Part shown: positions 26,114-36,198 of the stretch, one piece after another
Layout of the letters: the number at the start of each line of letters is the position of its first letter
Position numbering within the stretch: position 1 is the first letter of the stretch
From: Clostridiales bacterium
GTDB taxonomy: Bacteria > Bacillota > Clostridia > Saccharofermentanales > Saccharofermentanaceae
Direction of reading: 5' to 3'
NCBI GenBank assembly: GCA_017615325.1
Contig: JAGAAI010000006.1
Coordinates: forward strand, 1 to 64,000
Length of the DNA: 64,000 nucleotides
Notes under the pieces: model-generated
Database searches by the model: none
Seen by the model: the letters and a program-made list of their open reading frames with translations, nothing else
Told to the model about the DNA's origin: nothing
Translations under genes and position numbers: made by a program

Positions 26114-27010
26114 TTAGAAAATACTGCTGTCCATCTTGATGACGATGGCAGTGTAGTTGTCCTGTCTCTTTCTCTTTGCGCTCCTGATACGGAGTTTCAG
26201 TTTCTCTGCGATCGCGGTAGCGGCGCCGTCCGTATAACGGGGAACGGTAACAACCGGTATCGCATCGGTAACACCGTCGGAACAGATGATTATGACATCG
26301 TCTTCCATAAGCCTTATCGGGGACCTTGTCCTTATCGGCTTGGAGTTTAAGTTGCCGACAAAATCCATAAGACCTTTGGAACTCTTATTGATATATGCTT
26401 CATGGGTGTTATCGCCTGCCGAAGCATACTTCTTTACGAGGAATGATATGTAGTTCTGCTTGGGATTCAAAACAGTTGCAGTACCCTTGCGGACAAGGAT
26501 TATGTTACTGTCACCCAGACTGTAGAAGTTCATGGCATTTGCATAGATATGGATCATGGCCAGGGTCGCACCGCCTCCAAGCCTGTATTTCTCATAGACC
26601 TCATCAGAGATCTTGCGGATCACGGCAGCGTTGGATTCCGTATCCTCAAAGCTGTATGGGTATTCTTCCGCAAGTCTCTCGGTAACGTATCTGGATATGA
26701 CCTGACCGTCCGACAGGCCTCCCATACCGTCTGATACGGCGAAGATTATGCCGTTATGGGCGGCTTCAGATATGGGAGAGATATAAAGGGAATCTTCCTG
26801 GTTCTTACGTTTTCCCTTGCCCTTGAAATATGCCGCATCACAATAGAGGACATGTATGTTGTTCTTGGATGTCGCCTTGCGGATCCTGCCGACCTTCAGG
26901 ATATACATCAGAACAAAATAGAGGGATAGAAGATAAGCAACACCGATCACTCCGAGTCCTATAAAGAACCAGATCCTGGCACTTTCTGTCATCAAAGAAA
27001 GATCGTGCAT
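26114..27010 (-). CDS. Membrane-anchored PP2C-type serine/threonine phosphatase
   Basis: 298 residues: one membrane segment (about 13-37), a short basic linker, then a PP2C domain with RKNQEDSLYI (metal Asp), FAVSDGMGGLSDGQVIS, LGDSNIILVRKG, IICSDGVTD and a final RQDNYTAIVI with the second metal Asp. PP2C enzymes use two Mn or Mg ions to remove phosphate from Ser/Thr and usually oppose a Hanks-type kinase; no kinase is in the window. The catalytic part faces the cytoplasm by the positive-inside rule. It follows trmFO by 6 bp and precedes the degenerate PP2C-like gene, so all are likely in one operon. Confidence 0.87.
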   Translation of the reverse strand: MHDLSLMTESARIWFFIGLGVIGVAYLLSLYFVLMYILKVGRIRKATSKNNIHVLYCDAAYFKGKGKRKNQEDSLYISPISEAAHNGIIFAVSDGMGGLSDGQVISRYVTERLAEEYPYSFEDTESNAAVIRKISDEVYEKYRLGGGATLAMIHIYANAMNFYSLGDSNIILVRKGTATVLNPKQNYISFLVKKYASAGDNTHEAYINKSSKGLMDFVGNLNSKPIRTRSPIRLMEDDVIIICSDGVTDAIPVVTVPRYTDGAATAIAEKLKLRIRSAKRKRQDNYTAIVIKMDSSIF

Positions 27011-27016
27011 GATATC

Positions 27017-28354
27017 TTACCCTTTCCTAAGATCCTCTAATACTCCTGCAAAGTCAGCCATCTCAGTGATCGAGCGGTCTGCTATTGCCTGATACTTCTG
27101 TTTGCGGCCGTCTCTGCCCTTGAACTTGCCGGGCATGGGGGCAACTATTCCAAAGTTTGCGTTCATCGGAACAAATTTCTTTATGTTGGGATCAGACACA
27201 TAGGCGGCCATGGCTCCCATTACAGTATCTGCACCCGGTTTATAGGGAACTTCCCTGCCCAGAGCCTTAAGTGCTGCATAGTATCCGGCAAGGAAGCCTG
27301 AAGCCGTTGATTCGATATAACCTTCAACCCCGGTCATCTGACCTGCAAAAAAGAGATTCTCCCTTGTGCGGAACTTATATGTATCATCAAGATGCGAGGG
27401 AGAGTTGAGATAGGTATTCCTGTGCATGACTCCCATCCTGTAGTACTCGGCATTCTCAAGCCCCGGGATCATGCCGAAGACGCGCTTCTGTTCATCCCAC
27501 TTGAGCCTGGTCTGGAAGCCTACGAGATTATACATGGTCTTAGCCCTGTCATCCTGGCGGAGCTGGAGGCAGGCATAGGGTTCCTTGCCCGTAGAAGGAT
27601 CTATGAGTCCGACAGGCTTTAAGGGTCCGAATCTCATTGTATCCTCACCTCTTGAAGCCATAGTCTCTATAGGCATGCAGCCTTCGAAGACGATCTCCCT
27701 GTCAAAGTCTTTGACCGCAGCACGCTCAGCTGTTATGAGTTCATGGTAGAAAGCCAGATATTCATCTTTATTCATTGGACAGTTGATGTAGTCATCTCCG
27801 CCCTTATCGTATCTTGATGCGCGAAAAGCCTTGCTCATATCAATAGAAGAGCCCATAACGATCGGTGCGGCGGCATCGAAGAAATGAAGAGTATCATCTC
27901 CGCAAAGCTCAGCAATTGCATCAAAGAGAGCCCCTTCAGTAAGAGGGCCCGTGGCAATAACTGTTATCTCATCATCATCAGGGATCTTGGTTATCTCTTC
28001 ATTGATGACCGTTATCTTATCAGAAGATCTGATCCAATCAGTAATGTAGTTGGAGAACTCTTCCCTGTCGACAGCCAATGCGCCGCCGGCGGGGACTCTT
28101 GCCTTATCTGCAGCCTCCATGATAAGAGATCCTGTCATCCGGAGTTCTTCCTTAAGAAGGCCTACGGCATTTGTAACGGAATCAGCCCTCAAGGAATTGC
28201 TGCAGACAAGTTCCGCAAACCCTTCCGAATGATGTGCAGGCGAATACTTTACAGGCTTCATCTCGTAGAGTCTGACATCGACTCCGAGACTTGCTGCTAT
28301 ATGAGCCGCTTCCGACCCTGCAAGACCTGCTCCAATGACATTAATCGTTGCCAT
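27017..28354 (-). CDS. trmFO: Folate- and FAD-dependent tRNA (uracil-54-C5)-methyltransferase
   Basis: 445 residues. N-terminal FAD fold NVIGAGLAGSEAA, then FAELVCSNSLRAD with the conserved Cys, and FFAGQMTGVEGYIESTASG near the C-terminus, all typical of TrmFO (formerly Gid). It makes m5U54 in the T-loop of tRNAs using methylene-tetrahydrofolate. Its start overlaps the end of topA by 14 bp, an arrangement often seen in Bacillota. Confidence 0.96.
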   Translation of the reverse strand: MATINVIGAGLAGSEAAHIAASLGVDVRLYEMKPVKYSPAHHSEGFAELVCSNSLRADSVTNAVGLLKEELRMTGSLIMEAADKARVPAGGALAVDREEFSNYITDWIRSSDKITVINEEITKIPDDDEITVIATGPLTEGALFDAIAELCGDDTLHFFDAAAPIVMGSSIDMSKAFRASRYDKGGDDYINCPMNKDEYLAFYHELITAERAAVKDFDREIVFEGCMPIETMASRGEDTMRFGPLKPVGLIDPSTGKEPYACLQLRQDDRAKTMYNLVGFQTRLKWDEQKRVFGMIPGLENAEYYRMGVMHRNTYLNSPSHLDDTYKFRTRENLFFAGQMTGVEGYIESTASGFLAGYYAALKALGREVPYKPGADTVMGAMAAYVSDPNIKKFVPMNANFGIVAPMPGKFKGRDGRKQKYQAIADRSITEMADFAGVLEDLRKG

Positions 28355-30524
28355 TGGATGAATCTTCCTTATTGTCTTCAGCCTTCTTCTTCGAGGATGC
28401 CGCTCTGATGTTGGTCGTGCACTCCTTATTTGAACACCTGGGATATACTTTCTTTCCGAATCTCTTCCATACCATGTAGGATCCGCAGACAGAACAGGTC
28501 TTGCCTTCTACAGGAAGATCCCATGATATGAATTCACAATCGGGATCCTTACCCTTCTTATCACAGGTATAGAATGTCTTGTTCCTGTATTTCTTGGACT
28601 TGTGCGTGAGGAGTCCGGAACCGCAGTAAGGGCAGGTGCCCTTGGCCTTGACTTCAACATTCTTTGTATACTTGCAGGTAGGGAAATTGGAACATGCAAT
28701 GAACTGACCGTATTTGCCGTCCTTCATGACAAGGTCCGCGCCGCAAAGAGGGCATTCCTCACCGGTCTTAACGGGTTCTATAACGACCTTCTCAACAGTA
28801 TCCATCGCATTTTCGACCTGCTCGTGGAAAGAAGGATAGAACTCATCAACTACGTTGGTCCATATCTTCTTTCCGGATTCGATCTCATCCAGGTCCTCTT
28901 CCATCTCGGCCGTGAACTTGACGTCGACTATCTCACTGAAATTCTCGGAAAGGAGGTTGGTTACGATCCTTCCAAGATCGGTGATCTTTAGGAACTTACC
29001 GTCTTTGATGACATAGTTCTTCTCGAGGATTGTGCTTACCGTAGGTGCATATGTGGAAGGACGGCCGATCCCGTATTCTTCCATCGCCTTGATGAGCGTT
29101 GCTTCCGTATAATGAGCCGGGGGCTGGGTGAACTTCTGGGTTCCGTCGAGACCCAGATTCTTCATGGCCTGACCTTCCTCCAACGGAGGCAATACCACGT
29201 TGGCGGGCTTGTCATCAGAATCGTCCTGCTGGACATCTTCCTTGATATCAGAATAAAGAGCAAGGAAGCCCTTGAACTTGATCGTCTCACCTGTCGTTCT
29301 GAAGACGTCGATACCGCTGGATACTTCAATATTGACTGTATCTATGGATGCGGCTGCCATCTGGGTCGCAAGGAACCTGTCCCAGATGAGTTTATAGAGC
29401 CTGTACTGGTCCGATGAGAGGGACGCCTTGATGCTCTTGGGTGACAGATCGAAATGCGTGGGACGGATGGCTTCATGAGCATCCTGAGCCTGGTTCTTGT
29501 TCTTGAACTGTCTGTTGTATTTGCAAAGATACTCTTCACCGTATTCACTGTAGATGAGGCTCCTTGCGGCAGCAACTGCCTCATCGGAGACTCTTACGGA
29601 GTCGGTCCTGATATAGGATACGAGAGCCGTATGGCCAAGGCCTGCGATCTCAATGCCCTCGTATAACTGCTGGGCAACCGACATCGTCTTACGTGATGTG
29701 AAAGACAGTCTTCTTGATGCTTCCTGCTGCAAGGTGGATGTCGTAAAGGGAGGCATTGGGTTACGTTCCTTGCTCCCCTTCTTTACACCGGTGACCTTGA
29801 AATCACCGTTAGCGATCCTCGACTTTACTTCGTCAACGTCTTCCTTGCAGGAAAGCTTGACCTTCCTGATCTTGCCGTCCTCGTTAATGCCGTGATAGGT
29901 AACCTTAAATGCTTCATTATCACGGTCAGGGGTTACGAGAGCCGTCAGAGTCCAGTACTCTTCGGGATTGAATGCTTCGATCTCATTGTCCCTGTCCATT
30001 ACGATCTTTGATGCAACAGACTGGACACGGCCGGCTGAAAGCTTCTTCTTGACCTTCTTCCAGAGGAGAGGTGACAGTTCATATCCGACGAGCCTGTCGA
30101 GAACACGTCTTGCCTGCTGGGCGTCAACGAGATCTATATCGATGGTCCTCGGATTGGCAACAGCTTCCTGGACTGCTTTCTTGGTGATCTCGTTGAAAGT
30201 GATCCTGCATGACGAATTCGAGTCGATCTTCAGGATCTGGGCCAGGTGCCATGCGATAGCTTCTCCCTCGCGGTCAGGGTCCGTTGCGATATATACAAAA
30301 TCCGATTCAGCCGCTTTATCCTTAAGTTCCTTGATAACCTTGGCCTTGCCCGCCATGGGGATATAGATGACCTTGTAGTTATTGTTTACGTCTACGCCTT
30401 TCTGATTAGGCGGCAGATCTCTGATATGACCTACAGATGCTACGATATCGTAATCCTTTCCCAAATATCTTCCAATTGTTTTTGCCTTTGCCGGGGACTC
30501 GACTATAACTAATTTCTTACCCAT
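28341..30524 (-). CDS. topA: DNA topoisomerase I
   Basis: 727 residues, type IA. TOPRIM domain at the start (LVIVESPAKAKTIGRYL, DPDREGEAIAWHL), catalytic Tyr in YIRTDSVRVS, and C-terminal zinc-ribbon repeats (CPLCG, CKYTKN, CPYCG, CSVCG). It relaxes negative supercoils. It follows dprA by 56 bp and overlaps trmFO. The C-terminus ends in a basic tail. Confidence 0.97.
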   Translation of the reverse strand: MGKKLVIVESPAKAKTIGRYLGKDYDIVASVGHIRDLPPNQKGVDVNNNYKVIYIPMAGKAKVIKELKDKAAESDFVYIATDPDREGEAIAWHLAQILKIDSNSSCRITFNEITKKAVQEAVANPRTIDIDLVDAQQARRVLDRLVGYELSPLLWKKVKKKLSAGRVQSVASKIVMDRDNEIEAFNPEEYWTLTALVTPDRDNEAFKVTYHGINEDGKIRKVKLSCKEDVDEVKSRIANGDFKVTGVKKGSKERNPMPPFTTSTLQQEASRRLSFTSRKTMSVAQQLYEGIEIAGLGHTALVSYIRTDSVRVSDEAVAAARSLIYSEYGEEYLCKYNRQFKNKNQAQDAHEAIRPTHFDLSPKSIKASLSSDQYRLYKLIWDRFLATQMAAASIDTVNIEVSSGIDVFRTTGETIKFKGFLALYSDIKEDVQQDDSDDKPANVVLPPLEEGQAMKNLGLDGTQKFTQPPAHYTEATLIKAMEEYGIGRPSTYAPTVSTILEKNYVIKDGKFLKITDLGRIVTNLLSENFSEIVDVKFTAEMEEDLDEIESGKKIWTNVVDEFYPSFHEQVENAMDTVEKVVIEPVKTGEECPLCGADLVMKDGKYGQFIACSNFPTCKYTKNVEVKAKGTCPYCGSGLLTHKSKKYRNKTFYTCDKKGKDPDCEFISWDLPVEGKTCSVCGSYMVWKRFGKKVYPRCSNKECTTNIRAASSKKKAEDNKEDSSNGND

Positions 30525-30580
30525 AAAACACCTTTCTTGCTAAAAGTCATTTCGTAATAATAATATTTTTTATTACATCA

Positions 30581-31783
30581 TTATACGATTGTCAAGACAT
30601 ATTTCCCGTCACGGACAGTCACCTTGGAGTCCGATTCAAGCGCGATCATGAACCTTGTAACCTCCGACAAAGACAGTCCAAACAGGGAACAGATCTCATC
30701 CACGGCACGGCCTTTCAGGGACAGTTCGTCAAGTATCAGGTTCTTCCATTCATTATCTGACATAAGTTCCGGACTCTCCTTGGCTTTCCTCCTGATCTCG
30801 TCGATCGATACACGGGTCTTGGGGCTAAGACCTGCCATATTGACATCTTTCATCTTACGGTTCATCAATGCAGTTATCACCGCATCTTCCACCATTGAAG
30901 AATTGATGAGGGGCACCGCCCCGTCAGCCAGGAGGAGATTGCCGCCCTTACATTCTTCTGAGAAGATGTTATTGGGCAAAACGAAAACATCTTTGCCTTG
31001 TCCTGCAGCGAACGATGCAGTATGCAAAGTCCCGGATGTAGCACCGGCCTGCATTATGAGACAGACATCTCCTATCCCCGCAATAAGCCTGTTGCGCGAG
31101 GGGAAATACTGCCTTAAGGCCCTCGTCCCCGGCGGCATCTCAGATACCACCAGCCCTCTTTGACAGATCTTCTCATATATATCCCTGTTGGTGTATGGGT
31201 ATATATCGTCTACGCCTCCTGCCAGGAAAGCGACCGTCCCTCCCTGGTTATCAACGGATGCTTCATGGGCTGCCCTGTCGACCCCTGCTGCAAGACCAGA
31301 TGCTATGACCACATTCTTGGCAGACAGGCTGTCCGAGAAGACTTTCGCGGCATAAAGGGCGTATTTCGATGCCTCCCTGGATCCTACGACCGACACACAG
31401 CCGCACTTGTCGCACCTGGAGAAGACAGATCTTACCCCTTTGGCAAAGACCACATCCGGCATACCCCTTACACAGGTCCAGTTATAAGGATAGTCAGGAT
31501 CTTCCCTGGAGATCGTAAAGATGCCTTCTCTTACTGCCCTATCAAGATAACTGTCGCATTGTCTTGATATATCATCTGATCTTTTGCCGAATTCTGCCCC
31601 GAAAAGCATGGCTTCCCTGCTCCCTGATCCATTCGCGTTATTGATGATAAGCGCCTTATCTGCAAAATCCCTGTGCGACTTATAGACACCCATCTGATAG
31701 AGATCATCGAGCTTTTTCCTTGAGATCTTCATTACCTGCCGCATCGCAGTATAGTAGCAGTCATTATAATCAGCATTATTCAT
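30581..31783 (-). CDS. dprA: DNA processing protein DprA
   Basis: About 400 residues. Extended Rossmann domain with VVGSREASKYA, ASGLAAGVDRAAHEA, FLAGGVDDIYPYTNR and FPSRNRLIAGIGD, followed by a C-terminal winged-helix (DprA_WH). DprA loads RecA on incoming single-stranded DNA in natural transformation. ATG 31783 overlaps the yifB stop as ATGA, suggesting translational coupling. A TTG at 31789 is also possible because AGGAGG is 8 bases before it. It is part of the yifB-dprA competence unit. Confidence 0.95.
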   Translation of the reverse strand: MNNADYNDCYYTAMRQVMKISRKKLDDLYQMGVYKSHRDFADKALIINNANGSGSREAMLFGAEFGKRSDDISRQCDSYLDRAVREGIFTISREDPDYPYNWTCVRGMPDVVFAKGVRSVFSRCDKCGCVSVVGSREASKYALYAAKVFSDSLSAKNVVIASGLAAGVDRAAHEASVDNQGGTVAFLAGGVDDIYPYTNRDIYEKICQRGLVVSEMPPGTRALRQYFPSRNRLIAGIGDVCLIMQAGATSGTLHTASFAAGQGKDVFVLPNNIFSEECKGGNLLLADGAVPLINSSMVEDAVITALMNRKMKDVNMAGLSPKTRVSIDEIRRKAKESPELMSDNEWKNLILDELSLKGRAVDEICSLFGLSLSEVTRFMIALESDSKVTVRDGKYVLTIV

Positions 31784-33318
31784 AAGCAACTCTCAAGCCT
31801 CCTAAACATCACCGATTCATTAATGTCATCTATAGATATGTCGTCCCTAAGATCCAGATCCGCGATCGTCCTCGCGACCCTTATAAGGCCGAGATAGCCT
31901 CTACCCGACAGCATCCCCTTGTCTGAAAGATCCTCCAGGTGGTCTATCACAGCCTTGGGGACCCTCATAAGGTCTGCGTAACTGCTTGTTATTACATTCG
32001 AATTGTAGATGTCCCTGCCAAAATTCTTGTAGCGCTCCTTCTGCCGAAGCCTTGCAATTGCAACTGCTTCTGCTGCATCAGGGGACTCGGGTTCGCCCCC
32101 CTGGTCTTCTAAGATGGATCTTTTGGCGGGGCTGTCGATCGAGACCATCTCACAGATAAGATCCATCCTGTCCAGGAAGGGACCTGACAGGCGGGACAGG
32201 TATTTCCTTCTGGCAGCAGGGGTGCATCTGCACTTGCCTCCTCCTTCGAAAGCATATCCGCATTTACAGGGGTTGCCTGCAGCAACAAAGACGTAGTTCG
32301 CAGGGAAGCGGTATCTCCTTCCGTTGGCAAAAAGGCTCACCGATCTGCTTTCCAGAGGCTGTCTTAACATCTCAAGGACCTGCCTTGGGAATTCAGTTAT
32401 CTCATCGGCAAAGAGGACGCCGTGATTTGCCAGGGCAAGTTCACCGGGAGTAACTGACCTTCCGTTACCGATAAGGGAGCCTGCTGTGACATTCTGATCA
32501 ATATAACGGTAAGGCCTGCTGATCACATCACAGGAAGAGCCGCCGGCTATAAGTTCGTTAACTGAATATATCTCAGCGGCCTCATCCCTGTCAGGAGGGG
32601 GCTCCAAACCGGCTATTATCCTGCCTGCCATGGTCTTTCCGCATCCGGGACTGCCTAAGAGCAATAATGTGTGGTATCCCGCGCAGGCTATGATCATTGC
32701 CTTTTTTGCCTTCTGCTGGCCTTTAAGTTCAGACAGATCGATCGTGCGGTTAACTTCCACCGTGAAGTTATCCTGCTTAAATTCAACGGGCCTGTAGCCT
32801 CCGTAGAGAAATATCTCCCGAAGATCCGTCAGTTTATTTACGGTCATGGCCTTTATCCCGGCGCATTCAGCTGCCCTGACGGAACCTTCCGGGATGATCA
32901 CGATATCAGGCTCCGTATCAGCAAGATAACAAAGCCTTACGGCTGATGCAGGGGTAGGCTTCACCATCCCGGTCAGGGACAGTTCACCCTCCAGATAGAC
33001 CTTGCAGTCAGGCAGCAAGAGCTGCTCTGAAGCAAAGAGGATCCCTGCTGCTATCGCAAGATCAAACGATGTTCCGGATTTTTTTATGTATGCGGGACTT
33101 ATTCCGACCGTGATATGTCCCTTGGGCATATAGAAGCCTGATGATATAAGGGCAGATCTGATCCTGCCCTCGGATTCCTTGATCGAGGCATCACAGAGAC
33201 CAATGATATCGAAGGTCGGGATCCCCGGTGTTACCGAGACTTCGATCTCCGAAATGGTCGTACTGATACCTTCAACGAAAGATGAATATACTTTTGCGAA
33301 TTTAACTGAATAAGACAT
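31780..33318 (-). CDS. comM: YifB/ComM family Mg-chelatase-like AAA+ ATPase
   Basis: 512 residues. N-terminal ChlI-like Lon-type fold (GIPTFDIIGLCDASIKES), Walker A LGSPGCGKT, Walker B LFADEITEF, a zinc-like insertion with CKCGYAFEGGGKCRC, and a C-terminal Mg_chelatase_C domain. ComM is a hexameric helicase that drives branch migration during transformation. A GGAGG site precedes ATG 33318. It is first in an operon with dprA, and a triple 10-bp repeat lies upstream. Confidence 0.93.
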   Translation of the reverse strand: MSYSVKFAKVYSSFVEGISTTISEIEVSVTPGIPTFDIIGLCDASIKESEGRIRSALISSGFYMPKGHITVGISPAYIKKSGTSFDLAIAAGILFASEQLLLPDCKVYLEGELSLTGMVKPTPASAVRLCYLADTEPDIVIIPEGSVRAAECAGIKAMTVNKLTDLREIFLYGGYRPVEFKQDNFTVEVNRTIDLSELKGQQKAKKAMIIACAGYHTLLLLGSPGCGKTMAGRIIAGLEPPPDRDEAAEIYSVNELIAGGSSCDVISRPYRYIDQNVTAGSLIGNGRSVTPGELALANHGVLFADEITEFPRQVLEMLRQPLESRSVSLFANGRRYRFPANYVFVAAGNPCKCGYAFEGGGKCRCTPAARRKYLSRLSGPFLDRMDLICEMVSIDSPAKRSILEDQGGEPESPDAAEAVAIARLRQKERYKNFGRDIYNSNVITSSYADLMRVPKAVIDHLEDLSDKGMLSGRGYLGLIRVARTIADLDLRDDISIDDINESVMFRRLESCL

Positions 33319-33343
33319 CGGTCACTCACCTCCTTTTAAGAAG

Positions 33344-33406
33344 ATGATAGACCGATTTTCGGCTCAAAAAACTACGAAAATCTCACAAAGTCTCACAAAG
33401 TCTCAA
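33344..33406 (-). promoter_or_regulatory. Putative competence operator and promoter upstream of yifB-dprA
   Basis: Minus strand: three direct repeats at exact 10-bp spacing, TTGAGA (33401-33406), GTGAGA (33391-33396) and GTGAGA (33381-33386), then 31 bp, then TATCAT (33344-33349) as a possible -10. No consensus -35 is present, which suits an activator-dependent promoter. The same arrangement occurs before comEA at 51798-51861. Confidence 0.55.
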
Positions 33407-33417
33407 TTTTTCTTAAA

Positions 33418-34275
33418 TCATCCCGCAAGGCCTGCACTTTTGACCGAATATGATGTAACATTAAGGATTGTCTCCCCGTCTATCTGTAACGCAACAGGCC
33501 TGTCGAATTCGACAGTGACTTCCCTGCCTCGCCTTATCTCAACCATATTCGTGTATTTGACGTGCTCCCCCTTAAAGATCTTAGGGAATGCAATGAGTGT
33601 TGCGATTTTGCCCTTGCCGTACATGACCATAGAGGACACTTCATCATTATTGAGCCTGTCCTGGTCCGGTGTGGGATACATCCCGCCTCCGTAGCAGCGG
33701 CCGTTCATGGTCGGTGCGATCCAGGCCTTGTCATATTCTTTGGTAACGCCGTCCACCGTTATCTTTGCGTGTGTAGGTTTGTAATAGAACAGCAATCCCT
33801 TGATGGCTATCCCTGTGTAGTCGATCTTCTTTTTGCCTTCTTCCCGCATCTTATCTCCAACTTCACAGCAATAGCCGTCGATGCCGTAGCCTATGCCGTT
33901 GATAAACCTGTAGTCCTTACCCTTAACAGTTACTACGGGAAGATGCTTTAAGTATTTATTGACCAAGACGAGCTTATCTGCGGGCTCACCAATGTCATTA
34001 AGGAAATCGTTGCCGGTCCCTGACGCATAAAGATAGATCTCGTTGGGGTAATCTATATCGTATGTACTGTTTACAAAATGATTCAATGTTCCGTCGCCGC
34101 CTACCAGGACCACCTTGTCATCAGGATCGATCGAATCAAAGAACGCCTTGGGGTCTTTGATCTCAAGAACATTTGTTAAGACCTGTTCCTCCTTGGGAAC
34201 GGGGATCGCGCCAAGCTTCTCTTCGCCGCGATTGTTGTTTGCCTTGGGATTATAAAGGATCTGATATTTACTCAT
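33418..34275 (-). CDS. Diacylglycerol kinase-family lipid kinase
   Basis: 285 residues, DAGK catalytic fold: NPKANNNRG near the start, VVLVGGDGTLNHFVN (nucleotide-binding GGDGT), ASGTGNDFLNDIG, and later NGRCYGGGMYPTPD. These proteins phosphorylate diacylglycerol or related lipids at the inner membrane face. Substrate specificity cannot be read. GGGAGG lies upstream of ATG 34275. Divergent from ychF. Confidence 0.87.
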   Translation of the reverse strand: MSKYQILYNPKANNNRGEEKLGAIPVPKEEQVLTNVLEIKDPKAFFDSIDPDDKVVLVGGDGTLNHFVNSTYDIDYPNEIYLYASGTGNDFLNDIGEPADKLVLVNKYLKHLPVVTVKGKDYRFINGIGYGIDGYCCEVGDKMREEGKKKIDYTGIAIKGLLFYYKPTHAKITVDGVTKEYDKAWIAPTMNGRCYGGGMYPTPDQDRLNNDEVSSMVMYGKGKIATLIAFPKIFKGEHVKYTNMVEIRRGREVTVEFDRPVALQIDGETILNVTSYSVKSAGLAG

Positions 34276-34407
34276 GGATAGCCGCCTCCCGAGAATTGAT
34301 ACAGTTTGATTTTAACATAAAGAGTTATTTCTTCTTCTTTATTTGAGAATATTTTCGCCTTGCGTTATAATAGCCCGCGAAAAGATAATTATCCGGAGGA
34401 TCAACAC

Positions 34408-35499
34408 ATGAAATTAGGTATAGTCGGGCTGCCGAACGTCGGCAAGAGCACATTATTCAACGCCATCACCAAAGCGGGCGCCGAATCCGCCAACTACCCT
34501 TTCTGTACCATAGAGCCTAACGTAGGCGTTGTTGCAGTACCCGACGAGCGTCTGGACAAGCTCGCTGAGATGTACAATCCTCAAAAATACACACCTGCCG
34601 TTGTTGAATTCGTTGATATCGCAGGCCTCGTTAAGGGCGCATCCAAAGGCGAAGGACTCGGCAACAAGTTCCTGTCCAACATCCGTGAATGCGATGCCAT
34701 CGTTCATGTCGTAAGATGCTTCGATGATCCCGATGTCGTTCACGTCAACGGCAAGGCTGATCCTAAGACAGACATCGAGACGATCGAATTAGAGCTCATC
34801 CTGTCCGACATGGAGATAATGGAGAAGCGCATCGAGCGCACCCAGAAGATGATGAAGGGCGGCGACAAGTCTTATCAGCCCGCTCTCGACTTATATCAGA
34901 AGATCTATAAGTGCTTAGAGGAAGAAAAGCCCGCAAGGTCTCTTGAATTTGACGACGAGGAATCTGAACTCACACGTGACCTTCAGCTCATCTCCATGAA
35001 GCCTGTCCTCTACTGTGCAAACATCGCTGAAGACGACATCAAGAATCCCGATATTCCTTATGTCAATGTGGTTAAGGAAATCGCAGCAGCCCAGAATAGC
35101 GAAGTCGTCGTTATCTCTGCCAAGATCGAGGATGAACTTGGGCAGCTTGAACCCGAAGACCGTGAGATGTTCCTTGATGACTTAGGCATAGACAGTGCAG
35201 GTCTCGATAAGATGATCAAGGCTTCCTACAAGCTCTTAGGTCTTATCTCCTACCTTACGGCAGGTCCCCAGGAAGTCCGCGCTTGGACCATCAAGAACGG
35301 GACCAAGGCTCCCCAGGCTGCAGGCAAGATCCACTCAGACTTCGAGCGCGGCTTCATCCGTGCCGAGGTCGTATCCTACGATGATCTCATCGCAAGCGGA
35401 ACATATAATGCTGCCAAAGAGAAGGGGCTTGTAAGATCAGAAGGCAAGGAATACGTTATGAAGGACGGAGACGTAGTTCTCTTCAGGTTTAACGTCTGA
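34408..35499 (+). CDS. ychF: Redox-regulated ribosome-binding ATPase YchF
   Basis: 363 residues, matching YchF/OLA1 length. G1 [16 protein letters not shown]3 [21 protein letters not shown], a central coiled coil and a C-terminal TGS-like domain ending [15 protein letters not shown] sequence (FIRAEVV). It prefers ATP over GTP in known members. ATG 34408 is chosen because CCGGAGG is upstream and the protein begins [10 protein letters not shown]; a TTG at 34360 would add 16 unrelated residues. Confidence 0.95.
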   Translation: MKLGIVGLPNVGKSTLFNAITKAGAESANYPFCTIEPNVGVVAVPDERLDKLAEMYNPQKYTPAVVEFVDIAGLVKGASKGEGLGNKFLSNIRECDAIVHVVRCFDDPDVVHVNGKADPKTDIETIELELILSDMEIMEKRIERTQKMMKGGDKSYQPALDLYQKIYKCLEEEKPARSLEFDDEESELTRDLQLISMKPVLYCANIAEDDIKNPDIPYVNVVKEIAAAQNSEVVVISAKIEDELGQLEPEDREMFLDDLGIDSAGLDKMIKASYKLLGLISYLTAGPQEVRAWTIKNGTKAPQAAGKIHSDFERGFIRAEVVSYDDLIASGTYNAAKEKGLVRSEGKEYVMKDGDVVLFRFNV

Positions 35500-36198
35500 T
35501 CAGTCCAGTGTTACTTCGCCGTTCCCACTAATATCTATCGGATCTCCCATATAAGTAGGTTCTATCCTGAAGATACACTGGAAGAAGTCTTTTGACATGG
35601 CCAGTACCTCCCTCGGATAGTACTTGGGGTTAACTATGTAATTCGTCGCACCGGCATCAACACCATAATTCTCGATACCGTAAGCCGAAGCATTATACAT
35701 TGATCTATAGAGATGGTATTTCTGCGTGACTATAAGGGCCTTCTTTATCCCGAAGATCCTTGCAGCCCTGTACATGGTCTCGTAAGTCGAGAAGCCGGCA
35801 TGATCCATGAAGATATCCTCCGACGGAACTCCCTCGTCAAGAGCATAGTTCCTCATGACATTAACCTCGTCATAATCTTCCTGACCGTGATCACCGCTCA
35901 TCAGGATCTTGGGTGCACATCCCGCCTTATAAAGATCTATTGCCGTATCGAGCCTGTCAGCCAGCATCGGGCTGGGACCTCCGCCCCACGCGGCGCATCC
36001 TAAAACGATAATTGCATCGTATCTTAAGTCCTTTATACCGGATGAAAGGTAATCTTCCTTGGAATAAACCCTTCCGCAGGTCGAAAAGAATACGACCATT
36101 GAAGATATCATACCTATACAGGCTATGATCAGGATCAAACGCACACAAAAGATCAGGAACTTACCGAACCCGGTCCTTTTCTTAATACTCTTCTTCAT
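35500..36198 (-). CDS. SanA/YdcF-like DUF218 membrane protein
   Basis: 232 residues: one N-terminal membrane segment (about 14-40), then a DUF218 domain with YDAIIVLGCAAWGGGPSPML, ILMSGDHGQEDYDE, FSTYETMYRA and VTQKYHLYRSMY. DUF218 proteins (SanA, YdcF, ElyC) act at the cell envelope, with roles in barrier function or envelope-carrier metabolism. The active part should face outside. It overlaps the upstream gene by 4 bp and its stop abuts the convergent ychF. Confidence 0.87.
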   Translation of the reverse strand: MKKSIKKRTGFGKFLIFCVRLILIIACIGMISSMVVFFSTCGRVYSKEDYLSSGIKDLRYDAIIVLGCAAWGGGPSPMLADRLDTAIDLYKAGCAPKILMSGDHGQEDYDEVNVMRNYALDEGVPSEDIFMDHAGFSTYETMYRAARIFGIKKALIVTQKYHLYRSMYNASAYGIENYGVDAGATNYIVNPKYYPREVLAMSKDFFQCIFRIEPTYMGDPIDISGNGEVTLD

